Source of the DNA: Amanita rubescens
Taxonomy: Eukaryota; Basidiomycota; Agaricomycetes; Agaricales; Amanitaceae
NCBI GenBank assembly: GCA_015039365.1
Contig: WION01000004.1
Location: 1,364,001 to 1,428,000 of the forward strand
Length of the DNA: 64,000 bases
Reading direction: 5' to 3'
The position numbers and the translations under genes are program-made. A model generated the notes under the pieces. The model saw only the letters and a list, made by a program, of their open reading frames with translations. It was not told where the DNA came from and did no database searches. Of this stretch, positions 52,540 to 64,000 are shown in pieces; within the stretch, counting starts at the first letter, position 1, and each line of letters starts with the position of its first letter.

Positions 52540-55500
52540 ATGGCAGACCTCTCTTCGCTCCTCACCGCCTCTAAAAACCTCACCTCACATCTCTCTCGGC
52601 CCGACCTTCCGTCTGTACAACTCTCGCTAGACCAGATCGAGGCTCAGTCTCGTCGTCTTGTTTCCCGCCTTCCACCCAGTGACACAGATCGCGCGTATGT
52701 CCTCTCTCTTCACTCCCCGCTTCCTCTCTCTCTCTAAAACTTCTTCCCAAAAAGTAACTATCTGCTTGCTCAAGCACGCGTAGATGCCCCTGCCCTCTCA
52801 AGCTCAATAGCCCATCTCAACACCTCAACTATATTCACCCCTTTGCAGCCTCTGCAAGATACAGATGTAGCTGGTTTTCTTCGCCACGCTCACGAACAGA
52901 ATCTCATATCCACAATCGAAGAGGGAAGGAGGGAAACACAAGATGACTTTTATAGAATGCTAGAGGACCGCGCCCATCGTGACTGGGAAGCCAAGAAACG
53001 ACGCGTCTTTGAAGAGCTCGGTGTTCGTGTTACTGCAGACAGTCGAGCTTTGGTAGAGCTGAAGCAGAGCTCACATTCAAGAAGCGCCTTGATGGCGAGT
53101 GTCTCTCCGAGTATTACACTGCAAATGCAGAGTAAAATGATGGCATACGATCGCGTCGTTTCCGAGCTCAATAGTGCAAGGCTCCGAGGCACATCATTTC
53201 CTATTGTCCATGCATTGATCGAGGCTTCCCTTGCTGTGGCCCCTGACGTGCGTTTCTTTCTTCCCATGCATATTCAGTTAACAAAATCCCTCAGTCAAGA
53301 TCAATGCAAATGACTCAAAATTTCCATGTACTTGCAAAAATCGCACAAGAACCGCCCTATTTACCTCCTATTGAACACGCAGGTGCACATGTACTGAATG
53401 CGCCATTGTTTGAGCGCAAATATGCTCGAGTTTATCTGGGGGACCCGGAGTCGCGTGAAGCCGCTGTTCTCAGGCGACAAATCGCCAAGGGCGCTCGGGA
53501 GGCCCTTGAGGAGCAGTACTGGGACATTTTAGAAAGAACCCTGCAAGCAAGACCAACAGAAGCCAGACTCGGAGGTGATCCGAGCGTGTCAAATAAAGTG
53601 CGAGCTTTCTTGCTGGTTCGCTACTATAGGAACGGGGAGTGGGAGGATCGCATTGAGGTAGGTGATGTTTATGTTGACCAATGAGTGCCCTAAGTCTCTG
53701 CATCTATTAGTTGGTCGCAGGACAACCATTATGGGCCCGCCTCTATTATCTAATACGTACCGGTCATGTCCAAGAAGCTCTGGATGAGGCATTGAAATTT
53801 CAACAAGCAATTGAACATCGTGAAACGAGCTTCGTCAGTCATTTCAGAGCGTGGATTGAGTCTACGGATCGGAAGTAATGCTTCAACCCTTTGCTTAGCT
53901 GCGGTTTATTGAATTGGCTCTAGGCTCCCCAAACCACATAGAGACCATCTCCAAGCAATTTACAATGCTCATATGCTACATTCATCAACTGCCGACCCTT
54001 TCAAACTTGCTTTATATAAGCTGATGGGAAGACTGGAATCATCCCGTCGTAATGTGCCCCATGTAACAACGACGACTGAGGACTGGCTATGGTTCCAGCT
54101 TGCTATGGTATGTCAAATTTTGTATGCCTATTTTGTATTAATATTATTGTAGGTGGACGAAGAGGAAGAGGGTGGACTCAGAGGCCTTGCAGACGTCTTC
54201 TTGAGCTACGGTGAACGGCATTTCGAAGGCCCGCCTAACCGTCAGGACTCCAGAAAAGGTGTCTGGGCAGGCGTATTGCTCATGTGCGGACAGTTCGAGC
54301 GGGTGAGTTATTTAACGCATGTGGAAGCCATGTTTTTTGACATATTACAGGCGGTGTCTGCACTTTGGGAACATCAAGAGTCGGAAGTTGAAGCAGTACA
54401 CCTTGCCGTCGCTCTCGCTTATCATGGTCTTCTACGTGTTCCTTCACGCGCCGAAAGTTCAGATATGACGCCTTGTATGTCTGCTAGCAGTTCATACGAG
54501 TATCACTGATCACGTTGAACAGTGACTTTGTCGCCTGCGTCCCCTCCCGCACTCAGCTTATCAACTTTGATTTGGCGGTACATCCGCCAGTTTGTAAAAA
54601 TGGATGCGAAAGAAGCACTTCAGTACGTGTACTGTGTGTGTCTTTCTGCAGATCAAGCAGAAGGAGTCGGTCGGGAACAAGTTGAAACAGCCTGGGAGCT
54701 TGTCAGGCGTATCATCGTTCTTAGCAATAGTGGGCCTGCCTGGGAAGAGCTTGTGGGAGGCTTTAGACCTGATGGCTCTCGATTCGTAAGCCTGTTTCAT
54801 TGAGGGCTAGAAGTTTACTAATTGCGTCGAAAAGAACGGGATTATTGAGCAAGGGGTTTCGCTGCTCCACCTAGAAGACAGTAAACAGTTCAACGAGCAA
54901 ATTTTAATTCGCGCCGCTAAGAATTCAGAAGAAAATGACCGCATAGCTGAGGCCATCAAACTTTATAATCTTGCTGGTGACTACTCCACCGTGGTGTCAT
55001 GTCTTGCTCATGCACTTGGTAACACGATTGCACAACCAACACCGGATGAAAAGGCCCGTGGTATCGAAAAGACAGCGGCCGATATTATATGGCACTATGA
55101 AAGGACCAATAGGGCAGTTGGGAAGGATCGCGATGCCGTTGTCAGGTTGCTTAAAATAAGAGAGGCGATGAATGCCAATAATGTTGCCAGACCAGAGGTT
55201 GCTCTTGACGTATGGAAGTGTGCTTTGGCCCAAAACGTTTATGCTAACGCATTCTTCCGCAGATTATGGAATCAACAGATCTTATTCCCCTCAGTGGCGA
55301 AGTTGCAAAGATCACGAAGCGTGCTGAAGAATTCAAAGAGCTGCATGATGCTTTGCAACGTAATTTACATGTCTATCTGCAGCTCACAATGGATGCACTG
55401 GCTGGTGCCCATCAAAAAATCAAGTCATCAGTAGTACCTGAGACAACGCGCCAAATGGTGAGCATCAACATTGTCTGCGGTATCGGTACTCAGTATTCCT

Positions 55501-55628
55501 CTCAGACGCTGGTAAATGTCAGGAAGAAATCAAGGTCCCTGATGGTGTTTGCTGGAATTCTGAAGTACAGGATGTCACCAGACATCTATTCATACTTGGC
55601 AAGACTAGACGTCGAGATCGCTCTCTAA
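52540..55628 (+). CDS. NIC96: Inner-ring nucleoporin NUP93/NIC96
   Basis: Scaffold nucleoporin of the inner ring of the nuclear pore. The ATG at 52540 begins MADLSSLLTASKNLTSHLSR, an N-terminal helix of the type that binds other inner-ring Nups. The next exons give LNTSTIFTPLQPLQDTDVAG and FLRHAHEQNLISTIEEGRRE (about 52870-52930), characteristic of the NIC96 family, then DFYRMLEDRAHRDWEAKKRR. The C-terminal two-thirds is an alpha-solenoid without repeats of recognisable sequence (AIKLYNLAGDYSTVVSCLAH near 54955-55010), ending ARLDVEIAL. About nine short introns are inferred. It shares the 39-bp interval with ARP5 and is convergent with SMN (80 bp between stops). Confidence 0.9.
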
Positions 55629-55708
55629 AGAGCATCAATTTTTCCCCTGTCGTAATGTATTGTAATGTCTGTATATGTTTCGCGTGTCCGCAGCGATCGT
55701 CAACACCG

Positions 55709-56515
55709 CTACGTTGCTTCTTGATCGTCCTCGACTTGTGTGCCTTCCTCAGCTTCTTGTTCAATTTCCGTATCTTGTCCTGTATACTCCGTTTGGGTTT
55801 GTCTGCGAGACTGGGGGGGACGTCAGACCTCTACATAAAAACATAAACGAGACCATATTATCTTACATGATAAATAGCTGTCCAATAACCTGTCCAATAC
55901 ATTGCATTCATGGCATGCGAGAATGCTTCGTCTTGGCTTATCGCTCCAATATCTATCCCAGTGATTGACAGCGGTAACCCCGAAGATGTTTCTAAGCTCG
56001 GGTCGTATGTCGGAACATATGTGTCGAAATCAAGTGGTTTTGAATTGTCTTCTGCGTCGTTGTTATCGACAGCGTCGTCAACGGAGGCAGAAGGTACTGA
56101 CATTGGCTTTTTCGCTTTGGGATGAGGAGGGACGTTATACCATCTGCGTGGAAGTCAATGCTTATTTTGTTGCACGTTCATGGGTTATAACCTACAATGG
56201 TGCTTTATGGACAGGATCCGACTTCCAACCTTTATCAGGTCCATTAAGTGCTTCGTATTCCTCCGCAGCGGCATTCCACGCCTCAATTAACGCAGAATCA
56301 TCCCAAATTTCTTCATGAGTAAGCTCCCGGCTTTTCTCGAACTTGACTCCGTTATGCATTGGCTTGGTCTGTCCTGTTAACATTTTGGATGAAGTTGTCT
56401 CCGAGTCAGCGAGCTTGCTTTTCTTCGAGATATGGCCGTTAAAACCTGTTGCAATACCAGCAGATGTATTCGTGACTGGGGGTGAGATATCGGCGTAAGA
56501 TACGAGTTGCCTCAT
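55709..56515 (-). CDS. SMN-like protein (survival of motor neuron), no Tudor domain seen
   Basis: Core of the SMN complex that loads Sm proteins on spliceosomal snRNA. The start at 56515 gives MRQLVSYADISPPVTN. The Gemin2-binding segment is THEEIWDDSALIEAWNAAAEEYE (56290-56320 region, shown here in part). After an intron, WYNVPPHPKAKKPMSVPSAS and an acidic linker follow. The C-terminal YG-box is DEAFSHAMNAMYWTGYWTAI (about 55870-55925), with Tyr and Gly spacing as in fungal SMN, although the second Gly of the usual GYYTG is Ala (GYWTA). A last exon (about 55820-55709) encodes an acidic tail ending DDQEAT. No Tudor domain is visible, as in S. pombe Smn1. Total length is about 215 residues. Confidence 0.85.
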
Positions 56516-56582
56516 TTATGGGACGTGATGGTCAAGAGGTCAATATGTACATAAGAAATATATATAGTACTACATAATGTGT

Positions 56583-57435
56583 CTATGTGTAGTACCATTC
56601 GGATGAGGGCTCTACCCATCCTCCCTTATCCCGCACTCCTGAACTCCCCAGTTTGAGCTTAGTCTTCGCCTTACGTCCACCTAACTCTTTATACATTTCC
56701 CTCATTTCCTGTTTCCCCGGTTTGATTCCACTTTCCGCTTCCAATTTCCATTGTTCTTCCCTGATCTCCCGAGGGGTCTGATAACCGGATCGGCTCGCTG
56801 ATTGAGTGCCTGAGGCCCTAGAAAACACAGGCGGCGTCCTTTCGCCTAATGATTTGAGATGGATGACACGCTATTTCGACCAGAATGAGAAGAATTGTTT
56901 TACGTATGACAGGACTCTACTCACCCAATTCTGCTTCGATTCGCGCTTGGTCCACTTGCCAGGAGGTAAGCTTGTGTCAACAAAATGCTCTCTCCTGTAG
57001 TGTTGAAACCAAACTGCAGATGCTCTTCAATAAAACGACAAAAAAAGATGACCATGGTACTTTCCATAGTTTAGGGTCTGGCTGCGCCACCACTTTCTAC
57101 ATACTAGCGTGCACTTTGCAAGATCGGATAAAGAAAGATATGCGAACGCGCGCTGGCAAACTTCCGTAGGGAGTAGCCGCAGCGGATCGCGGCGAGATGT
57201 TGATTGCAGGCCACGTAACTGGCGCAATGAAATGTTCGCTCGGGTTGGGGAGGATGGTCTGGTTGGAAACGGGGAACCAGGTGTAGAGGTCTACGAAATT
57301 TTAGGGGATAAAAGGTGACCTCGCCCGTAAGACACTCACAACATTGATCCAGTCGTCGTCAGAGTCAATGTTGTCTGGGTGGTGACCGGCGCGAGCCTCA
57401 GAGTTCGATTTCAAAAGGTCTTGTAGGAGACTCAT
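56583..57435 (-). CDS. F-box protein
   Basis: Probable SCF ubiquitin-ligase substrate receptor. The ATG at 57435 gives MSLLQDLLKSNSEARAGHH. A phase-0 intron (GTGAGT donor, about 57340-57291) joins INV to TSTPGSPFPTRPSSP. The F-box is LRLLPTEVCQRAFAYLSLSD followed by LAKCTLVCRKWWR (about 57080-57190), with the expected Leu-Pro and late Cys-Trp positions. After another intron comes LPPGKWTKRESKQNW (about 56950). The C-terminal exon holds SGYQTPREIREEQWKLEAES and ends VEPSSEWYYT. No LRR, WD40 or Kelch substrate domain is present, so the substrate cannot be guessed. The product is short, about 200 residues. It lies 67 bp downstream of SMN and 69 bp from DPM1, all on the minus strand. Confidence 0.75.
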
Positions 57436-57504
57436 GGTAGTAATGATTAATGATTAATGATTAGAAAACTAAACATAGAGATTACTGGCGCTGACGTGCT
57501 GACG

Positions 57505-58932
<1,428 letters not shown>

Positions 58933-59671
58933 TGCGTTCTATTATCTAAGTTATTGAATCCGATTTGACGGAACAAGGTGCACTTTAACAGTAACACTAA
59001 AACATCCGCGGCATCTCAATTTTGAAAGGTACAATTTCAATGCAAATAAGGATATCAGTGTCTAAGGAGGTCCAAAGTTATTGCGTGATTATAGCCTTTA
59101 AATTTCTAGAGGGATATTACCCCGGATACCGTCCAGGAGTCAAGTCCACACCTTTTCACAGTTAGAAAGGAAATTAGAAAGAGATCACATCATGACCTCG
59201 TTAGTCCTAATTTGTCAATGCATTGACTTCAGATTCAACTCAAGAAGTTCAAACTTTGCATTTACATTTCGTAGTTTCGACATAGAAAAGAACACACATG
59301 CTTCTGAACTACCAAATTGGAATCCGACAACGCTTGACACACTTTCTGTTCGTAGCTTATCTTGCTCGGTGTCTTTTCACTGGATACCTTACTGATGGGC
59401 GATGGATTCAAGTGGAAATTCGTGCGCGTTGCAGGATTCAACGATCGGGTCAGAGGAGAGGAAGGGGACTAGCTCTACGAACTGATGCTGCTCATATAAG
59501 GGATATTTTTCCGTTTTAATAAATGGGAGAGTCATTATCATGATAATTGTACAATCTGATTACACTGAAATACAACATACCTCGAAAAGAGATGTTGCTT
59601 GCCTGATCTGGCAAATGCCGTACGTCAAATTAAATCAATTTGATCACCCGCTGATTGACCACCGCATTATT
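58933..59671. other. Intergenic, NAA38 to ADE17
   Basis: About 740 bp, fairly AT-rich, which must include the ADE17 promoter. The short open frames show no family. A TGACTC core on the minus strand (59529-59534) is 138 bp before the ADE17 ATG and matches the yeast Bas1/Gcn4 site, but a 6-bp match is weak evidence. Confidence 0.4.
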
Positions 59672-61831
59672 ATGTCGCCACCCATCGGTGCGCATTCTTA
59701 ACGATGTAACATACTTATCTGAACAGATCTTTGGCAGCGATTCTATCTGTTTATGACAAAACGGGCCTTATTGATCTTGCCAGAGGCTTGCATGAAGCCG
59801 GTGTCCATCTTTTGGGGTCAGGAGGGACAGCCAAAAAGATTAGAGAGGCAGAGATTCCAATTCAGTTGCGCTTTTCTTAAGATCTTATATCTGAATAAAG
59901 TCTCACCTGACAAACTAGAGAGGTATCTGATTTTACAAAAGCCCCAGAAATGTTAGGTGGACGAGTAAAAACACTCCATCCAGCTGTCCACGGAGGTGCA
60001 CAATTAGCTGTTTCATATTTCATATTATCTGAACTCATAGGCAGGCATCCTTGCCCGCGCCATTCCTTCTGACAAGAATGATCTCGATGTGCAAGGGATC
60101 CCCTTGATCTCTATCGTCGTGTGCAATTTATATCCATTCGCCTCAACCATTTCGAAGTCGGGATGTACCTTAGCCGATGCAGTCGAAGAGATCGACATCG
60201 GTGGAGTCACGCTGCTCCGCGCGGCTGCTAAAAACCACGAACGCGTCTCTGTTCTTTCAGACCCCTCTGATTATGCAGAATTTCTCCAGGCCTGGAGAGA
60301 GAGCCAAGGTCATGTTCCATGGAACATCAGGAGCAAGTTAGCCCTCAAAGCCTTTGGGATGACGGCAAAATACGACGACGCCATCAGCACGTACTTCCGC
60401 GAACAATACGCCTCGGCCGAATTGCCGAAAGAAAGTTTAGCTGGCGACGTTCAGCGCATTGCTCTCCGTTATGGTGCAAACCCACATCAGAAACCTGCTC
60501 AGGCTTATGTTACAGAGGGAGCGTTGCCATTCAAAGGTCCTTTCTTCACTGTCTAATGTCACGTTGATTGTGATCTGGCCGGTTTCAGTTCTATGCGGAT
60601 CTCCGGGTTACATTAATCTTCTTGATGCTTTGAACTCGTATGCCCTTGTAAAAGAGCTCAAGGAAGCGCTTCGGCTCCCTGCAGCCGCTTCGTTTAAACA
60701 CGTCTCGCCAGCAGGGGTTGCCGTGGGTCTTGAGCTTAATGAGACTGAGAAGCATGTCTATGGCGTTGATGATCTCAAGGAGCCGTTGACTCCCCTGGCT
60801 GCAGCCTACGCCCGCGCCCGCGGTCAGTACAGTCTAAATTCTGAAAATTCGCAATTGAACACCTGTTCTTAGGTGCGGATAGAATGTCATCGTTTGGCGA
60901 TTTCATTGCGCTCAGTGAAACATGTGATCTTCCTACTGCCCGAATTATCTCGCGCGAGGTGTCCGACGGTATCATTGCCCCTGGCTATGTTCCAGAAGCT
61001 TTAGAAGTTCTGTCCAAGAAGAAATCGGGAAAGTACTGCGTGCTTGAGGTGAGCATACTATAGGCGATTAACAGGACGTTTGGATACAAGATACCTATAG
61101 ATCGACCCATCATATGTCCCGCCTGTGGTAGAAACAAAGCAAATCTATGGAGTGCACCTCCAGCAAAAGAGAAACGATGCTAAAATAGATTTCAAGTTGT
61201 TCGAGAACATTGTGAGCCAGAATAAGGAGGTGAGCTATAATCAAATGTTTTCCCTACAACGTGGACTCATCCTGCCTAGTTACCACCTCAGGCTGTCACT
61301 GATCTCATTGTTGCGACCCTTGCTGTTAAATATACCCAGTCAAACAGTGTGACGTATGCGTACCGCGGAGCCACCATTGGCATCGGTGCTGGACAGCAAT
61401 CTCGCATTCATTGTACGCGCCTTGCAGGGAGCAAAGCAGATGCCTGGTGGTTACGTCACCACCCGCGCGTACTTAGCCTTCCCTTCAAAAAGGGGGTGAA
61501 GAGGGCAGAAAAAGCTAACGCAATTGATTTGTTCGTTAGCGGAGAGATCATAGAAGCGGGCGAGAAAGAACAATGGGGGAACCTCTTCGATGGCACAGTG
61601 ACGCCGTTAAGTGAATCGGATAAGAAGGAGTGGGCGGCGAAACTTGGTGACGTTGCTTGCTCGAGCGATGCATTTTTCCCCTTCCCCGACAATGTCCACA
61701 GGGTCAAGAGGAGCGGTGTTAGATACCTTGCTGCGCCCAGCGGGAGTATCATGGACGCTGAATGTATCAAGGCTGCGGATGAGCACGGGATCGTGTTCGC
61801 ACACACGTCGTTAAGATTATTTCACCATTAA
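59672..61831 (+). CDS. ADE17: Bifunctional AICAR transformylase / IMP cyclohydrolase
   Basis: Catalyses the last two steps of de novo purine synthesis. I place the start at 59672: a 16-nt first exon (MSPPI) plus a 50-nt intron joins to [18 protein letters not shown], the standard PurH N-terminus. The IMP cyclohydrolase domain has [35 protein letters not shown] (about 59955-60060) and [15 protein letters not shown] [11 protein letters not shown]. The transformylase domain has [15 protein letters not shown] (about 60470), the catalytic-site [14 protein letters not shown] (about 60690, Lys-His pair), [12 protein letters not shown] (about 60890) and [20 protein letters not shown] (about 61385-61440). 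It ends HTSLRLFHH. About seven short introns are inferred. It is convergent with Notchless (58 bp between stops). Confidence 0.95.
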
Positions 61832-61889
61832 CCTATAGTGCACTTATTGCTTTGCCCTGTAATAAGTAAGTGAAAAAAGAACCACTGTC

Positions 61890-63800
61890 TCAATTTTTCC
61901 ATCTACAATGATGTCAACCCACATGCTAAAACATATAACAAGTAAACTCACATCTTCACCATCTTATCCCTCCCTCCACTGACCACCTTATCTGCCACAA
62001 AATCTACGCAATACACTTCATCCGTATGACCTGGTAAGTCCGCCTTGAGTTTGTACGTTTTGAGATCCCATATTTTGAGCGTGCTGTCTTTGCTTGCGCT
62101 CACGACCATCCGGCTGTCTGCGCTCCATGCGAGACGGTACACGGCGCCTACATGGCCACGTAGGGTAGCAACAAAATTGCCCATTTTTACACTAGAAGGG
62201 GAGCAGTCCCATAAGCGAACACTGGCATCCCATGATCCGGAGGCGGCGAGTCGACCATCTGGTGAGAAAGCGACGTGGGAGATTTGTCGTTGGTGGCCCG
62301 TCAGACGGGAAAGAGGTTTTGTTTTTGAAGAGGCATGGTCAGAATTGGCGTCAGGGGCTGGTAAGGATGAGACACCGAAAGGAGCCCAGAGGAACAACGT
62401 GTGATCATCCGAGCCAGATATAAGGAGTTCGGGTGTGTTACGGAGAACGGCATCGTATCGTGCCTTTGCAAGGTTTTTGGCTAAAAAGTGGGCATAAATG
62501 AAATGGTGGATGGGGAAACGAGAGCGACGTGCCTTCTTCGTCATTGGCTGGTTTCTTGGCTTTATGGTCAAACGGTCCAGTTCGTAAAACAAAATCGGTG
62601 TTGAGAGCGAGAGTAGTAACCCAGTGTGCGTGATCTTTTAGTACGTGGAGTGAATGACCCTGTGTAAAGCTTTAGAGAGTGGTATGCAAGGGCGGAGTAG
62701 ATCTTACAGTGTCAGCGTCCCATATTCTAACCGTCCTATCGCTGCTGGCGGTATATAGCACGCCGCTGTGACCAATATCCTTTACACCTGCGCCGGCACC
62801 TCCCCATTTAACCACGTTAACAGAAGCAGTGTGACCCCCTAGGGCGTATTCGGTGCGTCGCGTGAGGAGGGACCAGACTCGGACGGTCCCGTCTTTGGAT
62901 GACGACGCTAGGCGGGGAAAGGAAGGATTGCTAATAAATTCAATAAAAGGATCCAATCAATACAAGACCAGAACATACAAATGGATTGGTTCCCATGCAA
63001 GTGATGTTATCCATTTTGAATGCCCTTTGAGTGCGTCTCCAACGGGCTTACCCGTTCTTGGGTCCCATATTCGGACCTGCATACAGTTGTTAAGAGGAGG
63101 GGTGAACATAGGGACAAACTTACATGCCCGTCATGACCACCTGTTGCAAGTTTCCGTTCCATTGCTTCCCATTCAACACATAGCACCCAACCTTTATGGC
63201 CGGAAAGGGTATGAGAAGGAGTCTCAGAGTCAAGATTCCACAATCTTGCAGTAGTGTCGCCCGACCCTGTAGCGAGCAGATTGCCCGTAGGGGAAAACGA
63301 AGCACAGAGAATTGGAGATGCATGCCCTACCTTGCATGTGATAAATATGAGAATTTTAACTCGATAAACTCACCGGAAAGCGTAGACGAGCATCGGGTAG
63401 CTGGTCGAACACGAAAGACACTTTGAGGTGTGCACCGTACGATAAGGATATCTTCTGACGTGAAAGCGTCGGATGGATGAGAGAGGATATCGACGTCGAT
63501 GGAAGTGGAGATGACAATGCGAGTTGGCGAGCCTGTGGCAGCGACTTGCTCTGGAAGGACGACATGGAAGACAAACGGCACCGGTTCATCGTCATTGGGC
63601 CTAAGTTTGTTGACAAGTACCTCAAGGGCGTCCCTCGGGAGATTTGCAGGGATGGCGACAGCGGGTGCGATTGCCTCGCCGTCATCGTCTGACACAAATT
63701 GGACTACGACGTTAGACGTTTGCTTTGTGAGCTCCTGCGTAGGTTCTGGGATGCCATGGTAGAGTTTTTTGCGTTTTGGAGGGGGTAAGAGAGTCGCCAT
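61890..63800 (-). CDS. RSA4: Notchless/Rsa4 WD40 ribosome-assembly factor
   Basis: 60S pre-ribosome factor pulled by the AAA-ATPase Midasin/Rea1 through its N-terminal ubiquitin-like NLE domain. The ATG at 63800 gives MATLLPPPKRKKLYHGIPEP. The NLE domain follows (NVVVQFVSDDDGEAI, IPANLPRDALEVLVNKLR, about 63610-63720) and then WD40 repeats: LSGHASPIL near 63330, ATGSGDTTARLWNLD, LATGGHDGHV, LASSSKDGTVRVWSLL (about 62880), YTASSDRTVRIWDADT, LFLWAPFG, AASGSWDASVRLWDCS (about 62220), VVSASKDSTLKIWDLK (about 62075) and a last repeat. The final exon is tiny: the 3' splice at about 61903 gives VKIWKN and a stop at 61890, replacing an in-frame stop inside the intron. It is convergent with ADE17. Confidence 0.93.
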
Positions 63801-64000
63801 ATGATGGACCGGCAAAATTAGTGCCGGGACAACCACAATCTTTGTACGTACATACGCACGTACTTATGACATGACTCTGGCATAGATTGTTTTTACGAAT
63901 AAAAACGTTTATTGAAAGTAGTGATATGTAAAATGGATTAGAATCTCAGTGGATATATACAAAAGGAGTGCGAGGTTCATCGTGTCATCTGCTGCCAAGC
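63801..64000. other. Upstream region of Notchless gene
   Basis: This is the window edge. It should hold the Notchless promoter and perhaps the 3' end of an adjoining gene; no coding sequence can be supported from 200 bp. Confidence 0.35.

Noticed and set aside
59192..59519. Open frames upstream of ADE17
   Set aside because: They overlap in different frames without family resemblance; they are treated as promoter or intergenic sequence.
61945..61952. Stop at 61948 as the end of Notchless (KMVKM)
   Set aside because: Splicing the GTGAGT-TAG intron restores the family C-terminus VKIWKN, so the later stop at 61890 is preferred.

Overview
This window is nuclear DNA of a filamentous basidiomycete, most likely an agaricomycete (mushroom-forming) fungus. 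Nearly every gene is split by many short GT-AG introns of about 45-60 nt with CTNAY-like branch sites, and the genes are packed closely on both strands. The protein set is fungal: a split PRP16 helicase, SKT5/DSF2-type Sel1 protein, fungal O-methyltransferase, Dot1, NIC96/NUP93 and ADE17. It also includes a Dnmt2 tRNA methyltransferase and a short SMN protein, both patchily retained in fungi. I cannot name the species.

Layout. 1-27.5 kb is ordinary housekeeping sequence: GET3 (5' end outside the window), PRP16/DHX38 splicing helicase, a Sel1-repeat protein, a half-size ABC transporter, a peroxisomal SCP-X-type thiolase ending in -AKL (minus), Dnmt2 (minus), a PHD-finger protein, an unrecognised coiled-coil protein that may be Mei4-like, a FYVE protein behind a 1.5-kb intergenic stretch, mitochondrial ribosomal protein mL38, and the Dot1 H3K79 methyltransferase (minus).

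27.5-52.5 kb is the unusual part. Two copies of a very large gene (about 7.5-8.4 kb, minus strand) lie in tandem at 27534-35898 and 41592-49154. They encode a TRANK1-like SF1/UvrD helicase followed by TPR-like repeats, a CCCH zinc finger, an IQ-like helix and an acidic tail. The duplicated block also carries a piece of the neighbouring ARP5 gene: ARP5 is complete beside copy 2 (49641-52500), while only a roughly 210-bp remnant sits beside copy 1 (about 36151-36360). Copy 2 has lost almost all of the N-terminal domain of copy 1 by an in-frame deletion. Between the copies lie an O-methyltransferase of secondary-metabolism type and a kinase-like gene whose catalytic HxD aspartate is glycine. This island is the best candidate for something undescribed.

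52.5-64 kb is again compact housekeeping sequence: NUP93/NIC96, SMN, an F-box protein, DPM1, NAA38 (NatC subunit), ADE17/ATIC and Notchless/Rsa4. Two divergent pairs have start codons only 39 bp (ARP5/NUP93) and 23 bp (DPM1/NAA38) apart. Exon joins were inferred by eye, so internal exon boundaries are less certain than gene identities.
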